Shown here: positions 33,847 to 41,203 of the stretch, in pieces
How the letters are laid out: each line of letters opens with the position of its first letter
Numbering within the stretch: the stretch's first letter is position 1
Assembly: GCA_047777475.1 (NCBI GenBank)
Contig: JBKEET010000002.1
Span: 1-64,000, forward strand
Reading direction: 5' to 3'
DNA length: 64,000 bases
Origin: Sutterella sp047777475
GTDB lineage: Bacteria > Pseudomonadota > Gammaproteobacteria > Burkholderiales > Burkholderiaceae_F
Made by a program: the position numbers and the translations under genes
The notes under the pieces: generated by a model
The model's database searches: none
What the model saw: the letters and a program-made list of their open reading frames with translations, nothing else
What the model was told of the DNA's origin: nothing

Positions 33847-33862
33847 TATCCCTAGGGAGGTA
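33847..33862. promoter_or_regulatory. NarL/NarP-like 7-2-7 site
   Basis: TATCCCT-AG-GGAGGTA is an inverted pair of heptamers with a 2-base spacer; each half has one mismatch to TACYYMT. Its centre is 29 bases upstream of the FNR-like box, similar to the order in nitrate/nitrite-controlled promoters of E. coli. Confidence 0.5.
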
Positions 33863-33906
33863 TATGCGCTTCGGGCCGCAGCGCCCGCAGGGAAGACGCC
33901 TGCGGA

Positions 33907-34683
33907 TTACGAATTGAGCGCAATGACGATGGCCGAGGGCGAAACGGCGGCAATCGCCTTCATGCCGATGCGAAGCCCGTGGCCGCGCTTGGCAAAGCCC
34001 ACGACGGTGATGCCGGAGGGGAGCTGCAGCGTGCATTCGCCGCCCTTGTCCTCGCGCTCGCAGCGCAGCACGGTGCCCGTGAGGATATTCATCTTGGCGG
34101 AGCCCTGGGCTTCGCCGCTGTCGGTGCTGATCGTCACGGCCGTTGCCTTGGTGAGCGCGAGCACCTCGAGGCCTTCCCGCAGGCCGAGCAGCTGCGCCGA
34201 TTCCATGGTCACCGAGGCGCGCAGCAGGTGCGTTTCGTCGACGCGCAGGATGAGCCGCACGAGCGCCGAGCCGATCTTCATTTTCTCGATCGTGGCGGGC
34301 AGCTGGTTGCGCATCGAGGTGCGAAGCGTGCTCACGCCGATGTTGATGAGGCCCGGCCTTTCGCGCAGGCGGTAGCGGGCGAGCACTTCGGCCCTCGCGC
34401 GCGTCAGGTCGTCGGCGATTTTCAGGACCTCGAGGCCTTTGGCGGAGAGCTTCGTGCCGCCGCCCTTGGAGCCGCCCACGGTCTTTTCCACGAGCGGGCC
34501 GCCCGCCAGGTTGGAGAGCGTCTCGATGGCCTGCCAGGCGGCCTTGTAGCTGACGCCCGCGCGGCGCGCGGCTTCCGAGATGGAACCCACGTCGCCGATG
34601 CGGCGCAGGATGTCGATGCGCTTGTCGGCGAGCTCCGAAATATGGGAAGCGAGCAGTGTGGGGTCAGCGAGGTTCTGGGACAT
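33907..34683 (-). CDS. modE: Molybdate-responsive regulator ModE
   Basis: Binds molybdate and represses modABC. I start at ATG 34683 (258 residues), not at a TTG 21 bases upstream. The N-terminal winged helix contains DILRRIGDVGSISEAARRAGVSYKAAWQAIETL, the ModE HTH signature, followed by the GGSKGGGTKLSAKG wing. Two tandem Mop domains follow, the first with LRASVTMESAQLLGLREGLEVLALTKATAVTI and the second ending in AAVSPSAIVIAL. The length equals E. coli ModE (262). It is divergent from modA, and a Mo-box-like inverted repeat lies between them. Confidence 0.96.
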   Translation of the reverse strand: MSQNLADPTLLASHISELADKRIDILRRIGDVGSISEAARRAGVSYKAAWQAIETLSNLAGGPLVEKTVGGSKGGGTKLSAKGLEVLKIADDLTRARAEVLARYRLRERPGLINIGVSTLRTSMRNQLPATIEKMKIGSALVRLILRVDETHLLRASVTMESAQLLGLREGLEVLALTKATAVTISTDSGEAQGSAKMNILTGTVLRCEREDKGGECTLQLPSGITVVGFAKRGHGLRIGMKAIAAVSPSAIVIALNS

Positions 34684-34709
34684 GGTAGTTGTCAAAAAAA
34701 GCAAAATTG

Positions 34710-34753
34710 TTGCAAAAAGTTTAGCTCATCGCTATTCTTTTTTGACATAGCGA
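34710..34753 (+). promoter_or_regulatory. modA promoter with Mo-box-like inverted repeat
   Basis: TTGCAA at 34710-34715 and TATTCT at 34733-34738 (spacer 17) form a plausible promoter. TCGCTAT-N11-ATAGCGA (34729-34753) is an inverted repeat overlapping its minus-10, similar in form to the ModE operator of E. coli modA. Confidence 0.65.
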
Positions 34754-34851
34754 CAGTATAAAACTTATCGAAGGTTTTCCCTTGATAGCCTCGAAGCCAT
34801 GCCTGTCGCCCCGCAGTGTGCGGTTTTTTTAAATCCACAAAGGAGTTTGCC

Positions 34852-35601
34852 ATGAAAAAGCTTTTGGCGGCGCTGGCGCTTGCCGGTCTTTCCTCCGCGG
34901 TCTTTGCCGCCGAGATTCACGTGGCCGTGGCGGCCAACTTCACGGGCCCTGCCAAGGAACTCGCTCCTCTCTATGAGAAGGCGACGGGCGACAAGGTCGT
35001 TCTTTCCTTCGGCTCGACGGGCGCTTTCTACGCCCAGATCAAGAACGGCGCACCCTTTGACGTGATGCTCGCCGCCGATGCCAAGACCCCCGCCAAGATG
35101 GTCAACGAAGGCCTCGGCGTGAAGGGCACGGAATTCACCTATGCAGTCGGCAAGCTGGTTCTCTGGTCCGCCAAGGACGGCTTCGTCAAGGACGAGTCCG
35201 TTCTCAAGAGCGCCGACCTGAAGAAGCTCGCCGTTGCGGATGCGAAGCTTGCGCCTTGCGGCGAAGCCGCCGAGCAGACGCTGAAGTCCCTCGGCCTCTA
35301 TGAGCAGCTCAAGCCGAAGTTCGTCGTCGGCAACAACATCGGCAAGACGTTCCAGTTCGTGAAGAGCGAGAACGCCCAGGCCGGCTTCGTGGCGATGTCC
35401 CAGTGCACGCGCGACGGCAAGTTCACCTCCGGCTCCGGCTGGGTTGTGCCGCAGAAGTACTACAAGCAGATCCGTCAGGACGCTGTGATTCTGACCGCCT
35501 CCAAGGAGAAGGATGCCGCGGCCCGCTTCACGAAGTATCTGAAGGAAAGCCCCGAAGCGGCCAAGATCCGCGCCTCCTTCGGCTACGACACGGCTAAGTA
35601 A
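34852..35601 (+). CDS. modA: Molybdate ABC transporter substrate-binding protein
   Basis: Periplasmic molybdate/tungstate-binding protein of 249 residues. The start ATG follows AAAGGAG, and a Sec signal (MKKLLAALALAGLSSAVFA) ends at Ala-Ala. The mature start EIHVAVAANFTGPAKELAP is the ModA hallmark. Oxyanion-binding segments FGSTGAFYAQIKNGAPFDVMLAAD and the C-terminal KYYKQIRQDAVIL block are present. It is the first gene of modABC and is probably repressed by ModE when molybdate is plentiful. Confidence 0.98.
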   Translation: MKKLLAALALAGLSSAVFAAEIHVAVAANFTGPAKELAPLYEKATGDKVVLSFGSTGAFYAQIKNGAPFDVMLAADAKTPAKMVNEGLGVKGTEFTYAVGKLVLWSAKDGFVKDESVLKSADLKKLAVADAKLAPCGEAAEQTLKSLGLYEQLKPKFVVGNNIGKTFQFVKSENAQAGFVAMSQCTRDGKFTSGSGWVVPQKYYKQIRQDAVILTASKEKDAAARFTKYLKESPEAAKIRASFGYDTAK

Positions 35602-35607
35602 GGCATC

Positions 35608-36291
35608 ATGATCCTCACCGCTGCCGAGCTCGCTCCCGTTTGGCTCAGCCTCAGGCTGGCAGCGGTGACGACCGTCATCCTGCTCGTGATCGGACTGCCC
35701 CTGGCATGGTGGCTCTCGCGCCGCAAGACGACGCTGAGCTCCGCCATCGGGGCGGCGGTCACGCTGCCGCTCGTGCTCCCGCCTTCCGTTCTCGGCTTTT
35801 ACGTGCTCGTCGCGCTCGGCCCCGCCGGCCCGATCGGGCATCTCACCGAGAAGCTGGGCCTCGGCACGCTCAATTTCACGTTCACCGGCCTTGTGATCGG
35901 CTCGGTGATCTACTCGCTGCCCTTTATGGTGCAGCCCGTCGTGACCGCTTTCGAAGCCATCGGCCCGAGGCCGATGGAAGTGGCCGCGACCCTTCAGTGC
36001 CGGCCTCTCGACGCGTTCTTCCACGTCGTGATGCCGCTCGCGCGCCACGGCATCATCACCGGCGCGCTGATGACCTTCGCGCACACCATCGGCGAATTCG
36101 GCGTGGTGCTCATGATCGGCGGCAACATCCCCGACCAGACGCAGGTCGTCTCCACACAGATTTACACCTACGTTGAAGCCATGGAATACAGCAAGGCGCA
36201 CGTGCTCGCAGGCGGCATGCTCGTCTTCAGCTTCATCGTCCTCCTGAGTCTCAACCTGCTTAACAAGCGCATGGAAAGGCACGGCCGATGA
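35608..36291 (+). CDS. modB: Molybdate ABC transporter permease
   Basis: Inner-membrane subunit of the ModABC importer, 227 residues with about five or six membrane helices. The EAA coupling loop is visible as EAIGPRPMEVAATLQCRPLDAFFHVVMPLARHGI-like sequence near residues 110-145, and GEFGVVLMIGGNIPDQTQ is characteristic of ModB. It begins 6 bases after modA and overlaps modC by 4 bases (ATGA), so all three are translated from one message. Confidence 0.97.
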   Translation: MILTAAELAPVWLSLRLAAVTTVILLVIGLPLAWWLSRRKTTLSSAIGAAVTLPLVLPPSVLGFYVLVALGPAGPIGHLTEKLGLGTLNFTFTGLVIGSVIYSLPFMVQPVVTAFEAIGPRPMEVAATLQCRPLDAFFHVVMPLARHGIITGALMTFAHTIGEFGVVLMIGGNIPDQTQVVSTQIYTYVEAMEYSKAHVLAGGMLVFSFIVLLSLNLLNKRMERHGR

Positions 36292-37367
36292 GCGGACGCG
36301 TTGAACTCACCCTTAAGCGCGCCACGGGCTTCACGCTCGACGCCGCCTTTGACATTCCCGACCGCGGCATCACGGTTCTTTTCGGGCCTTCGGGCTGCGG
36401 CAAGACGACGGTTCTGCGGTGCACGGCCGGCCTCGAACGGGCTGAGGGCCTCGTCGAAGTGAATTCCCACGTCTGGCAGGACAGCGCCCGCAAGATCTTC
36501 GTGCCGGCCTACGAGCGCAAGCTCGGCTATGTCTTCCAGGAGGCGAGCCTCTTCCCGCACCTTGACGTGGAAGAAAACCTCACCTTCGGTCTGAAGCGCG
36601 CGAAGACGGCCGACGGCATGAAGCGCCTCGAAGAGGCGGTGGCGCTGCTCGGCATCGCCGACCTGCGCAAGCGCTCGGTGAGCGAGCTCTCGGGCGGCGA
36701 GCGCCAGCGCGTCGCGATTGCGCGTGCGCTCGCCATGACGCCCGACGTCATTCTCATGGACGAGCCGCTCGCGGCGCTCGACTGGGAGCGCAAGCAGGAG
36801 ATCCTTCCCTGGCTCGAGCGCCTGCGCGACGAGCTGCACATCCCGATGCTCTACGTGACGCACTCCGCCGACGAGATGGGGCGCCTTGCCGACAGGCTCG
36901 TGTGCCTCGAAAAGGGGCACATCACGGCCGCCGGCGAACTCGAGACCGTGCTCATGGACAAGTGGCCGGGGCGGTTTGCCGAAGGCGCGGCCTCCGTGCT
37001 CGCCGGCAAGGTCACGGACGTCTCGCGCGACTGGGGCACGCTCACGGTGCTCGCCGAGGGCACGCCCTTCGAAATCAGCACGGGGCCCTCGCATCCCATC
37101 GGCGAGAGCGTGCGCGTGCGCGTTCTCGCGCGCGACGTCTCGGTGTGCCTCGAAAAGCCTGAGCGCACCTCGATCCGCAATATTTTCCCGGCCTCCCTCG
37201 AGGCCGTCGAGGAAACAGGCGAGGAATCGGCCGTCATGCTCAAGCTCCGCGTCAAGGGCGGCTGCCGGCTGCTCGCGCGCGTCACGCGCCGCTCGGTTTC
37301 CGAGCTCGGCCTCGCGCCGGGCATGGACGTCTACGCGCAGGTGAAGGCCGCGGCCATCATCCTCTGA
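36288..37367 (+). CDS. modC: Molybdate ABC transporter ATP-binding protein
   Basis: ATPase subunit of molybdate import, 359 residues. Walker A is FGPSGCGKTT near residue 33, the ABC signature is LSGGERQRVAIARAL, Walker B is VILMDEPLAALD, and the switch His is in YVTHSADEM. The C-terminal TOBE/Mop-like domain (about 290-355) is present, as in E. coli ModC, and can bind molybdate for feedback inhibition. It is the last gene of the operon; a hairpin with a T-rich tail follows at 37511. Confidence 0.97.
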   Translation: MSGRVELTLKRATGFTLDAAFDIPDRGITVLFGPSGCGKTTVLRCTAGLERAEGLVEVNSHVWQDSARKIFVPAYERKLGYVFQEASLFPHLDVEENLTFGLKRAKTADGMKRLEEAVALLGIADLRKRSVSELSGGERQRVAIARALAMTPDVILMDEPLAALDWERKQEILPWLERLRDELHIPMLYVTHSADEMGRLADRLVCLEKGHITAAGELETVLMDKWPGRFAEGAASVLAGKVTDVSRDWGTLTVLAEGTPFEISTGPSHPIGESVRVRVLARDVSVCLEKPERTSIRNIFPASLEAVEETGEESAVMLKLRVKGGCRLLARVTRRSVSELGLAPGMDVYAQVKAAAIIL

Positions 37368-37470
37368 GCGCCTAGGCGGCCGCTCCCCTTCATTTGTCGG
37401 CCGATTTCCGAAGAATAGGTGCTCGTGCCCAATCGCCTTTGAAGTTTCTCAAAGCGAGGAAATCCCGGGC

Positions 37471-37499
37471 TTGAACGGCGCGCCCTCAGGGGCGACAAT
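37471..37499 (+). promoter_or_regulatory. Sigma-70 promoter for argF
   Basis: TTGAAC at 37471-37476, 17 bases, GACAAT at 37494-37499. The predicted start, about 37506, lies just before a hairpin in the leader. Confidence 0.6.
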
Positions 37500-37510
37500 T
37501 GAAAGATGCG

Positions 37511-37539
37511 GCCGGGCGGTTTCGCGCCCGGCTTCTTTT
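37511..37539 (+). terminator. Hairpin with T tract between modC and argF
   Basis: A 7-bp stem GCCGGGC/GCCCGGC (37511-37517 with 37526-37532) followed by TTCTTTT. It may simply end modABC. Because it lies downstream of the likely argF promoter it could also attenuate argF. Confidence 0.65.
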
Positions 37540-37559
37540 GACTGTTAGGAGAAAATGCC

Positions 37560-38468
37560 GTGCCTTGCCACTTTCTGAAACTGAGCGATTTTTCCGGTGA
37601 AACGCTGCGCTACATGCTCGAGCGCGCCAAGCACATCAAAGCCGACCTGCGCGCCGGGAAAACGTACGAACCCTTCCGAGGCAAGGTGCTCATCATGGTC
37701 TTCGAAAAGGCGAGCACGCGCACGCGCGTGAGCTTTGAGACGGGCTTTTACCAGTTCGGCGGCAACGTCATCAACCTGACGAGCCAGGGCTCGCAGATCG
37801 GCCGCTCGGAGCCGATCGCCGACACCGCGCGCGTCATCAGCCGCATGGGCGACCTCATCATGATGCGCACCTTCGGCCAGGATCGGCTGCTCGACATGGC
37901 CGAGCACAGCCGCGTGCCCGTGATCAACGGCCTCACCAACGAATACCATCCCTGCCAGATCCTCACGGACATTCTCACCTACGAGGAGCACAGGGGCCCG
38001 ATCACCGGCAAGACTGTCGCCTGGGTGGGCGACGCCAACAACATGGCCTACTCGTGGATCGAGGCGGCGAAGCTGCTCGGCTTCACGATCAACTTCTCCT
38101 CTCCCTCGGGCTACGAGCTCGATCCGAAGCTCACGCTCTTCGGCGACCACCTGAAGATCTTCCGCGATCCGCTCGAGTGCTGCAAGGGCGCCGACCTCGT
38201 GACCACCGACGTCTGGACGTCGATGGGCTACGAAGCCGAGAACGCTAAGCGCCACAAGGATTTCGCCGACTGGCAGGTCAACGCCAAGTCGATGGCCGCC
38301 GCCAAGAGCGACGCGCTCTTCATGCACTGCCTGCCCGCGCACCGCGGCGAGGAAGTCACGGCCGACGTGATCGACGGCCCGCAGTCCGTGGTCTGGGACG
38401 AGGCGGAGAACCGCCTGCACGCCCAGAAGGCCGTCATGGAGTACTGCCTGCTCGGCAAGGTGGAATAA
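37560..38468 (+). CDS. argF: Ornithine carbamoyltransferase
   Basis: Makes citrulline from ornithine and carbamoyl phosphate. It has 302 residues, normal for the catalytic trimer. Carbamoyl-phosphate motif KASTRTRVSFE, the ornithine loop and the catalytic MHCLPAHRGEEV are visible. GTG at 37560 is the start, 8 bases after AGGAG. An ATG at 37555 lies between the ribosome site and the GTG but runs only seven codons in another frame before a stop. No other arg gene is adjacent, so this could be the biosynthetic enzyme (argF) or a catabolic one; I favour biosynthetic. Confidence 0.95.
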   Translation: MPCHFLKLSDFSGETLRYMLERAKHIKADLRAGKTYEPFRGKVLIMVFEKASTRTRVSFETGFYQFGGNVINLTSQGSQIGRSEPIADTARVISRMGDLIMMRTFGQDRLLDMAEHSRVPVINGLTNEYHPCQILTDILTYEEHRGPITGKTVAWVGDANNMAYSWIEAAKLLGFTINFSSPSGYELDPKLTLFGDHLKIFRDPLECCKGADLVTTDVWTSMGYEAENAKRHKDFADWQVNAKSMAAAKSDALFMHCLPAHRGEEVTADVIDGPQSVVWDEAENRLHAQKAVMEYCLLGKVE

Positions 38469-38483
38469 GCCGGAAGCCCCTGC

Positions 38484-38556
38484 GGGGCGGGAGGGTCTCT
38501 CCCGCCCCATAACAATGAAGCCGCCGCAGTCCGTCATGAACTGCGGCGGCTTTTGT
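38484..38556. terminator. Terminators between convergent argF and purB
   Basis: Two hairpins: GGGGCGGGAG/CTCCCGCCCC-type at 38484-38508, and a perfect 13-bp stem (38518-38530 with 38540-38552) followed by TTTTG. The second can serve both genes. Confidence 0.85.
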
Positions 38557-38576
38557 CACCTGAGCCTAAAGCGCTC

Positions 38577-39944
38577 TCAGCAGCGGCGGGCGAGCTCGGC
38601 GGCCTTGCCCACGTAAGTGGCCGGCGTGAGCGCCATCAGGCGCGCCTTCGCGTCTTCGGGGATGTCGAGCTTCGCAATGAAGCCGCGCATCGTCTCCGGC
38701 GTGATCACGTCCTTGCCGCGCGTGAGGGCCTTGAGCTGCTCGTAGGGCTTCGGGATGCCGTAGCGGCGCATCACCGTCTGCACGGCTTCGGCGAGCACTT
38801 CCCAGGCCGCGTCGAGGTCGGCCGCGATCTTCGCCTCGTTGACCTGGAGCTTGCCGAGGCCGCGGGTGAGCGCGTTGTAGCCGATGAAGCAGTAGCCGAA
38901 GGCCACGCCGAGGTTGCGCAGCACGGTCGAGTCCGTGAGGTCGCGCTGCCAGCGCGAGATCGGCAGCTTGCCGGCGAGGTGGCCGAGCACGGCGTTGGCC
39001 AGGCCCAGGTTGCCCTCGGAATTCTCGAAGTCGATCGGGTTCACCTTGTGCGGCATCGTCGAGGAGCCCACTTCGCCTTCCTTGAGCTTCTGGCGGAAGT
39101 AGTGGAGCGAGATGTAGCCCCAGACGTCGCGGTCGAAGTCGATGAGGATCGTGTTGGCGCGCTGGATCTCGTGGAAGAGCTCGGCCATGTAGTCGTGCGG
39201 CTCGATCTGGATGGTGTGCGTGTTGAAGTTGACGCCGAGGCGCTCTTCGACGACGCGGCGCGAGAAGCTTTCCCAGTCGAAGTCAGGGTAGGCGATGAGG
39301 TGCGCGTTGTAGTTGCCCACGGCGCCGTTCATCTTGGCGTAGATCTTGACGGCCTTGATGGCCTCGATGACGCGCGCGAGGCGCACGGCGACCACCGAGA
39401 ACTCCTTGCCGACCGTGGTGGGCGAGGCCGTCTGGCCGTGCGTGCGGGCGAGCATCGAGATGTCGGCCCACTTGTGCGCGTCGTCGGCGATGATGTCGTG
39501 GAGCTTCTGCAGGTAGTCGACGAGGGCGGCGCGGCCGCGGGTGAGCATGAGCGCGTGGCTCGTGTTGTTGATGTCCTCCGACGTGCAGGCGAAGTGCACG
39601 AATTCCGAGGCGGGACGCAGCTCGTCGTCGTGCGCCACCTGCGCCTTGATCCAGTACTCGACGGCCTTGACGTCGTGGTTCGTCGTCTTTTCGATTTCCT
39701 TGATGCCCTCGCAGTCGCTGATCGTGAAGTTGTCCGCGAGCGAGCGCAGGAACGCCTTGCCGTGGGCGCTGATTTCGGGCAGCTCGGCAAAGCCCGCTTC
39801 GGAAAGCGCGATGAGCCATTCCGTCTCGACGCGGACGCGGGCGTGCATCAGGGCGTATTCGGAGAAAATGCCGCGCAGGGCGTCGGTCTGGCGCGAGTAG
39901 CGCCCGTCGATCGGGCAAAGGGCCGTAAGAGGATTGAGATCCAT
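38577..39944 (-). CDS. purB: Adenylosuccinate lyase
   Basis: Acts twice in purine synthesis (SAICAR to AICAR and adenylosuccinate to AMP). The frame is open 216 bases further upstream, but the start MDLNPLTALCPIDGRYS at 39944 is the family N-terminus and gives 455 residues (E. coli 456). The superfamily signature SSTMPHKVNPIDFEN is present, as are the catalytic His regions HFACTSEDINN and RTHGQTASPTT. It is monocistronic and convergent with argF. Confidence 0.98.
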   Translation of the reverse strand: MDLNPLTALCPIDGRYSRQTDALRGIFSEYALMHARVRVETEWLIALSEAGFAELPEISAHGKAFLRSLADNFTISDCEGIKEIEKTTNHDVKAVEYWIKAQVAHDDELRPASEFVHFACTSEDINNTSHALMLTRGRAALVDYLQKLHDIIADDAHKWADISMLARTHGQTASPTTVGKEFSVVAVRLARVIEAIKAVKIYAKMNGAVGNYNAHLIAYPDFDWESFSRRVVEERLGVNFNTHTIQIEPHDYMAELFHEIQRANTILIDFDRDVWGYISLHYFRQKLKEGEVGSSTMPHKVNPIDFENSEGNLGLANAVLGHLAGKLPISRWQRDLTDSTVLRNLGVAFGYCFIGYNALTRGLGKLQVNEAKIAADLDAAWEVLAEAVQTVMRRYGIPKPYEQLKALTRGKDVITPETMRGFIAKLDIPEDAKARLMALTPATYVGKAAELARRC

Positions 39945-40307
39945 GGTTTGAGAGCCTCGGACAAAAAGAAAGGGAAAGGGCTGAGATGCCTCGCCGGGAG
40001 CCGGGAGGAGATGATCCGGATATTTTAACGTACCGCGCGCCGGCCCCGCTTTCGGCGGCAGGTTCCGGGAGGTGCGCGCCGCTTCGTAAAGCTCGTTGCC
40101 GCGCTCGTAAGCAAATGTCATTCGGAAAACGCCGCTGCGGGGGCGGAAATTTCTTTGCAAACAATGCGGATGGCGGGAATTTGCGAGGTAAAAAGGTTTA
40201 CGCTTCCTTCACGCTCGGCTCCGCCCGGCCCGTTTAAAGTAAAGACATGCGAAGAGGCGCCGCGGGGCGCGCTTCGCCGACCGATACGATTTCTCGGAGG
40301 AAGCACC
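39945..40307. other. Intergenic interval between divergent purB and the Spy-like gene
   Basis: 363 bases with no credible gene. Open frames through it are unsupported extensions of the flanking genes. GTTTAAAGTAAAGAC near 40232-40246 might hold a promoter element for the plus-strand gene. Otherwise I see nothing distinctive. Confidence 0.4.
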
Positions 40308-40916
40308 ATGAATAAGACGAAAAAGATGTTTGCCGCTGTGGCGGCGATCGGCGCTCTGGCGATTGCGGGCGTGAGCTTTGCCGCTCCGTCGGGAGCCCCG
40401 AACCCCGGCCCGCGCGCGGCCGCCCAGGGCCCGGAGCACGCCGCTCCGCTGCCGCCCGAAGCGCGCATCGCGATGCGATACGAGGCGCTTGAGCGCATGC
40501 TCACCCTCAAGGACGGCCAGCAGGACGCCTATAAGGCCTATGTCGCCGCGAGAACGGATTTCGTCAAGCGCGGCGATCCCGAGCAGAAGCCCGCCGTCGA
40601 CGAGCAGGACCGCCTCGAACAGCGCGCCGCCCGCCTCGAAGCGAAGGCCGCTGCGGTGAAGAAGGTCGCCGACACGCGCGCCGCTCTGCTCAAGACCCTT
40701 TCGCCCGAGCAGAAGTTCGTGCTCGAGAACTTTGAAATCATGCACCGCGGCCACGGTGCCCAGCAGGGCTTCCATCAGTTCGGCCGCGGCCCCGCTCCGC
40801 AGGGTCCTCAGGCCGGCATGATGGCGCCGTGCCCGTTTGCCGCGGGCGAAGCCCCGGCGCCGGCTCCCAAGGGAGCTCCTGCGCCCAAGGGCCCCAAGGC
40901 TGAGAACGATGACTGA
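40308..40916 (+). CDS. Exported Spy/CpxP-like LTxxQ protein
   Basis: A 202-residue protein with a Sec signal (about 1-25, ending SFA) and a strong ribosome site (GGAGG, 8 bases from ATG). The mature part is mostly helical, with MLTLKDGQQDAYKAY and TLSPEQKFVLENFE resembling the two LTxxQ-type motifs of the Spy/CpxP periplasmic chaperone family. The last 60 residues are a Pro/Ala/Gly-rich tail with PAPKG repeats and one Cys. A periplasmic chaperone or envelope-stress role is inferred from family resemblance only. No CpxAR-like system is adjacent. Confidence 0.78.
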   Translation: MNKTKKMFAAVAAIGALAIAGVSFAAPSGAPNPGPRAAAQGPEHAAPLPPEARIAMRYEALERMLTLKDGQQDAYKAYVAARTDFVKRGDPEQKPAVDEQDRLEQRAARLEAKAAAVKKVADTRAALLKTLSPEQKFVLENFEIMHRGHGAQQGFHQFGRGPAPQGPQAGMMAPCPFAAGEAPAPAPKGAPAPKGPKAENDD

Positions 40917-40953
40917 TGAGACGTCACTGAGCGTCTGATCGAACTCACCTCAG

Positions 40954-41000
40954 GCGGCGCCGCCCGGAAGAGATTTCTTTCGGGCGGCGCCGCTGTTTTT
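40954..41000 (+). terminator. Terminator after the Spy-like gene
   Basis: A perfect 13-bp stem (40954-40966 with 40981-40993) with a 14-base loop, then TGTTTTT. Confidence 0.85.
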
Positions 41001-41021
41001 ACGTAAAATGATTCTTTCGAG

Positions 41022-41107
41022 CGTTGGGGGTACTGGGCTCCGGAAAGGAACCCGGTTGAGAAAAACCCTTCGCACCGGATCAGGCCAACACCTGCGTCGG
41101 GAAACGC
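41022..41107 (+). ncRNA. TPP riboswitch (THI element)
   Basis: The conserved thi-box elements occur in order: GGGGGTAC at the 5' side, GGTTGAGAAAAACCCTT (CTGAGA region), ACCGGATCAGG (the CTGATC region) and ACACCTGCGTCGGGAAA (the TACCAGCGTAGGGAA region). It lies about 100 bases ahead of thiC. The downstream segment CGCGGGGGAGCAGAACCCC could be part of the expression platform. Confidence 0.93.
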
Positions 41108-41203
41108 CGCCGAAAGACCGCGCGCGGGGGAGCAGAACCCCTCGTGCCTCCGCCACGTTTCTTCGCAGGCCGCGCCGCTGACTTCTTAGGAGTTGCGCGA
41201 CTT

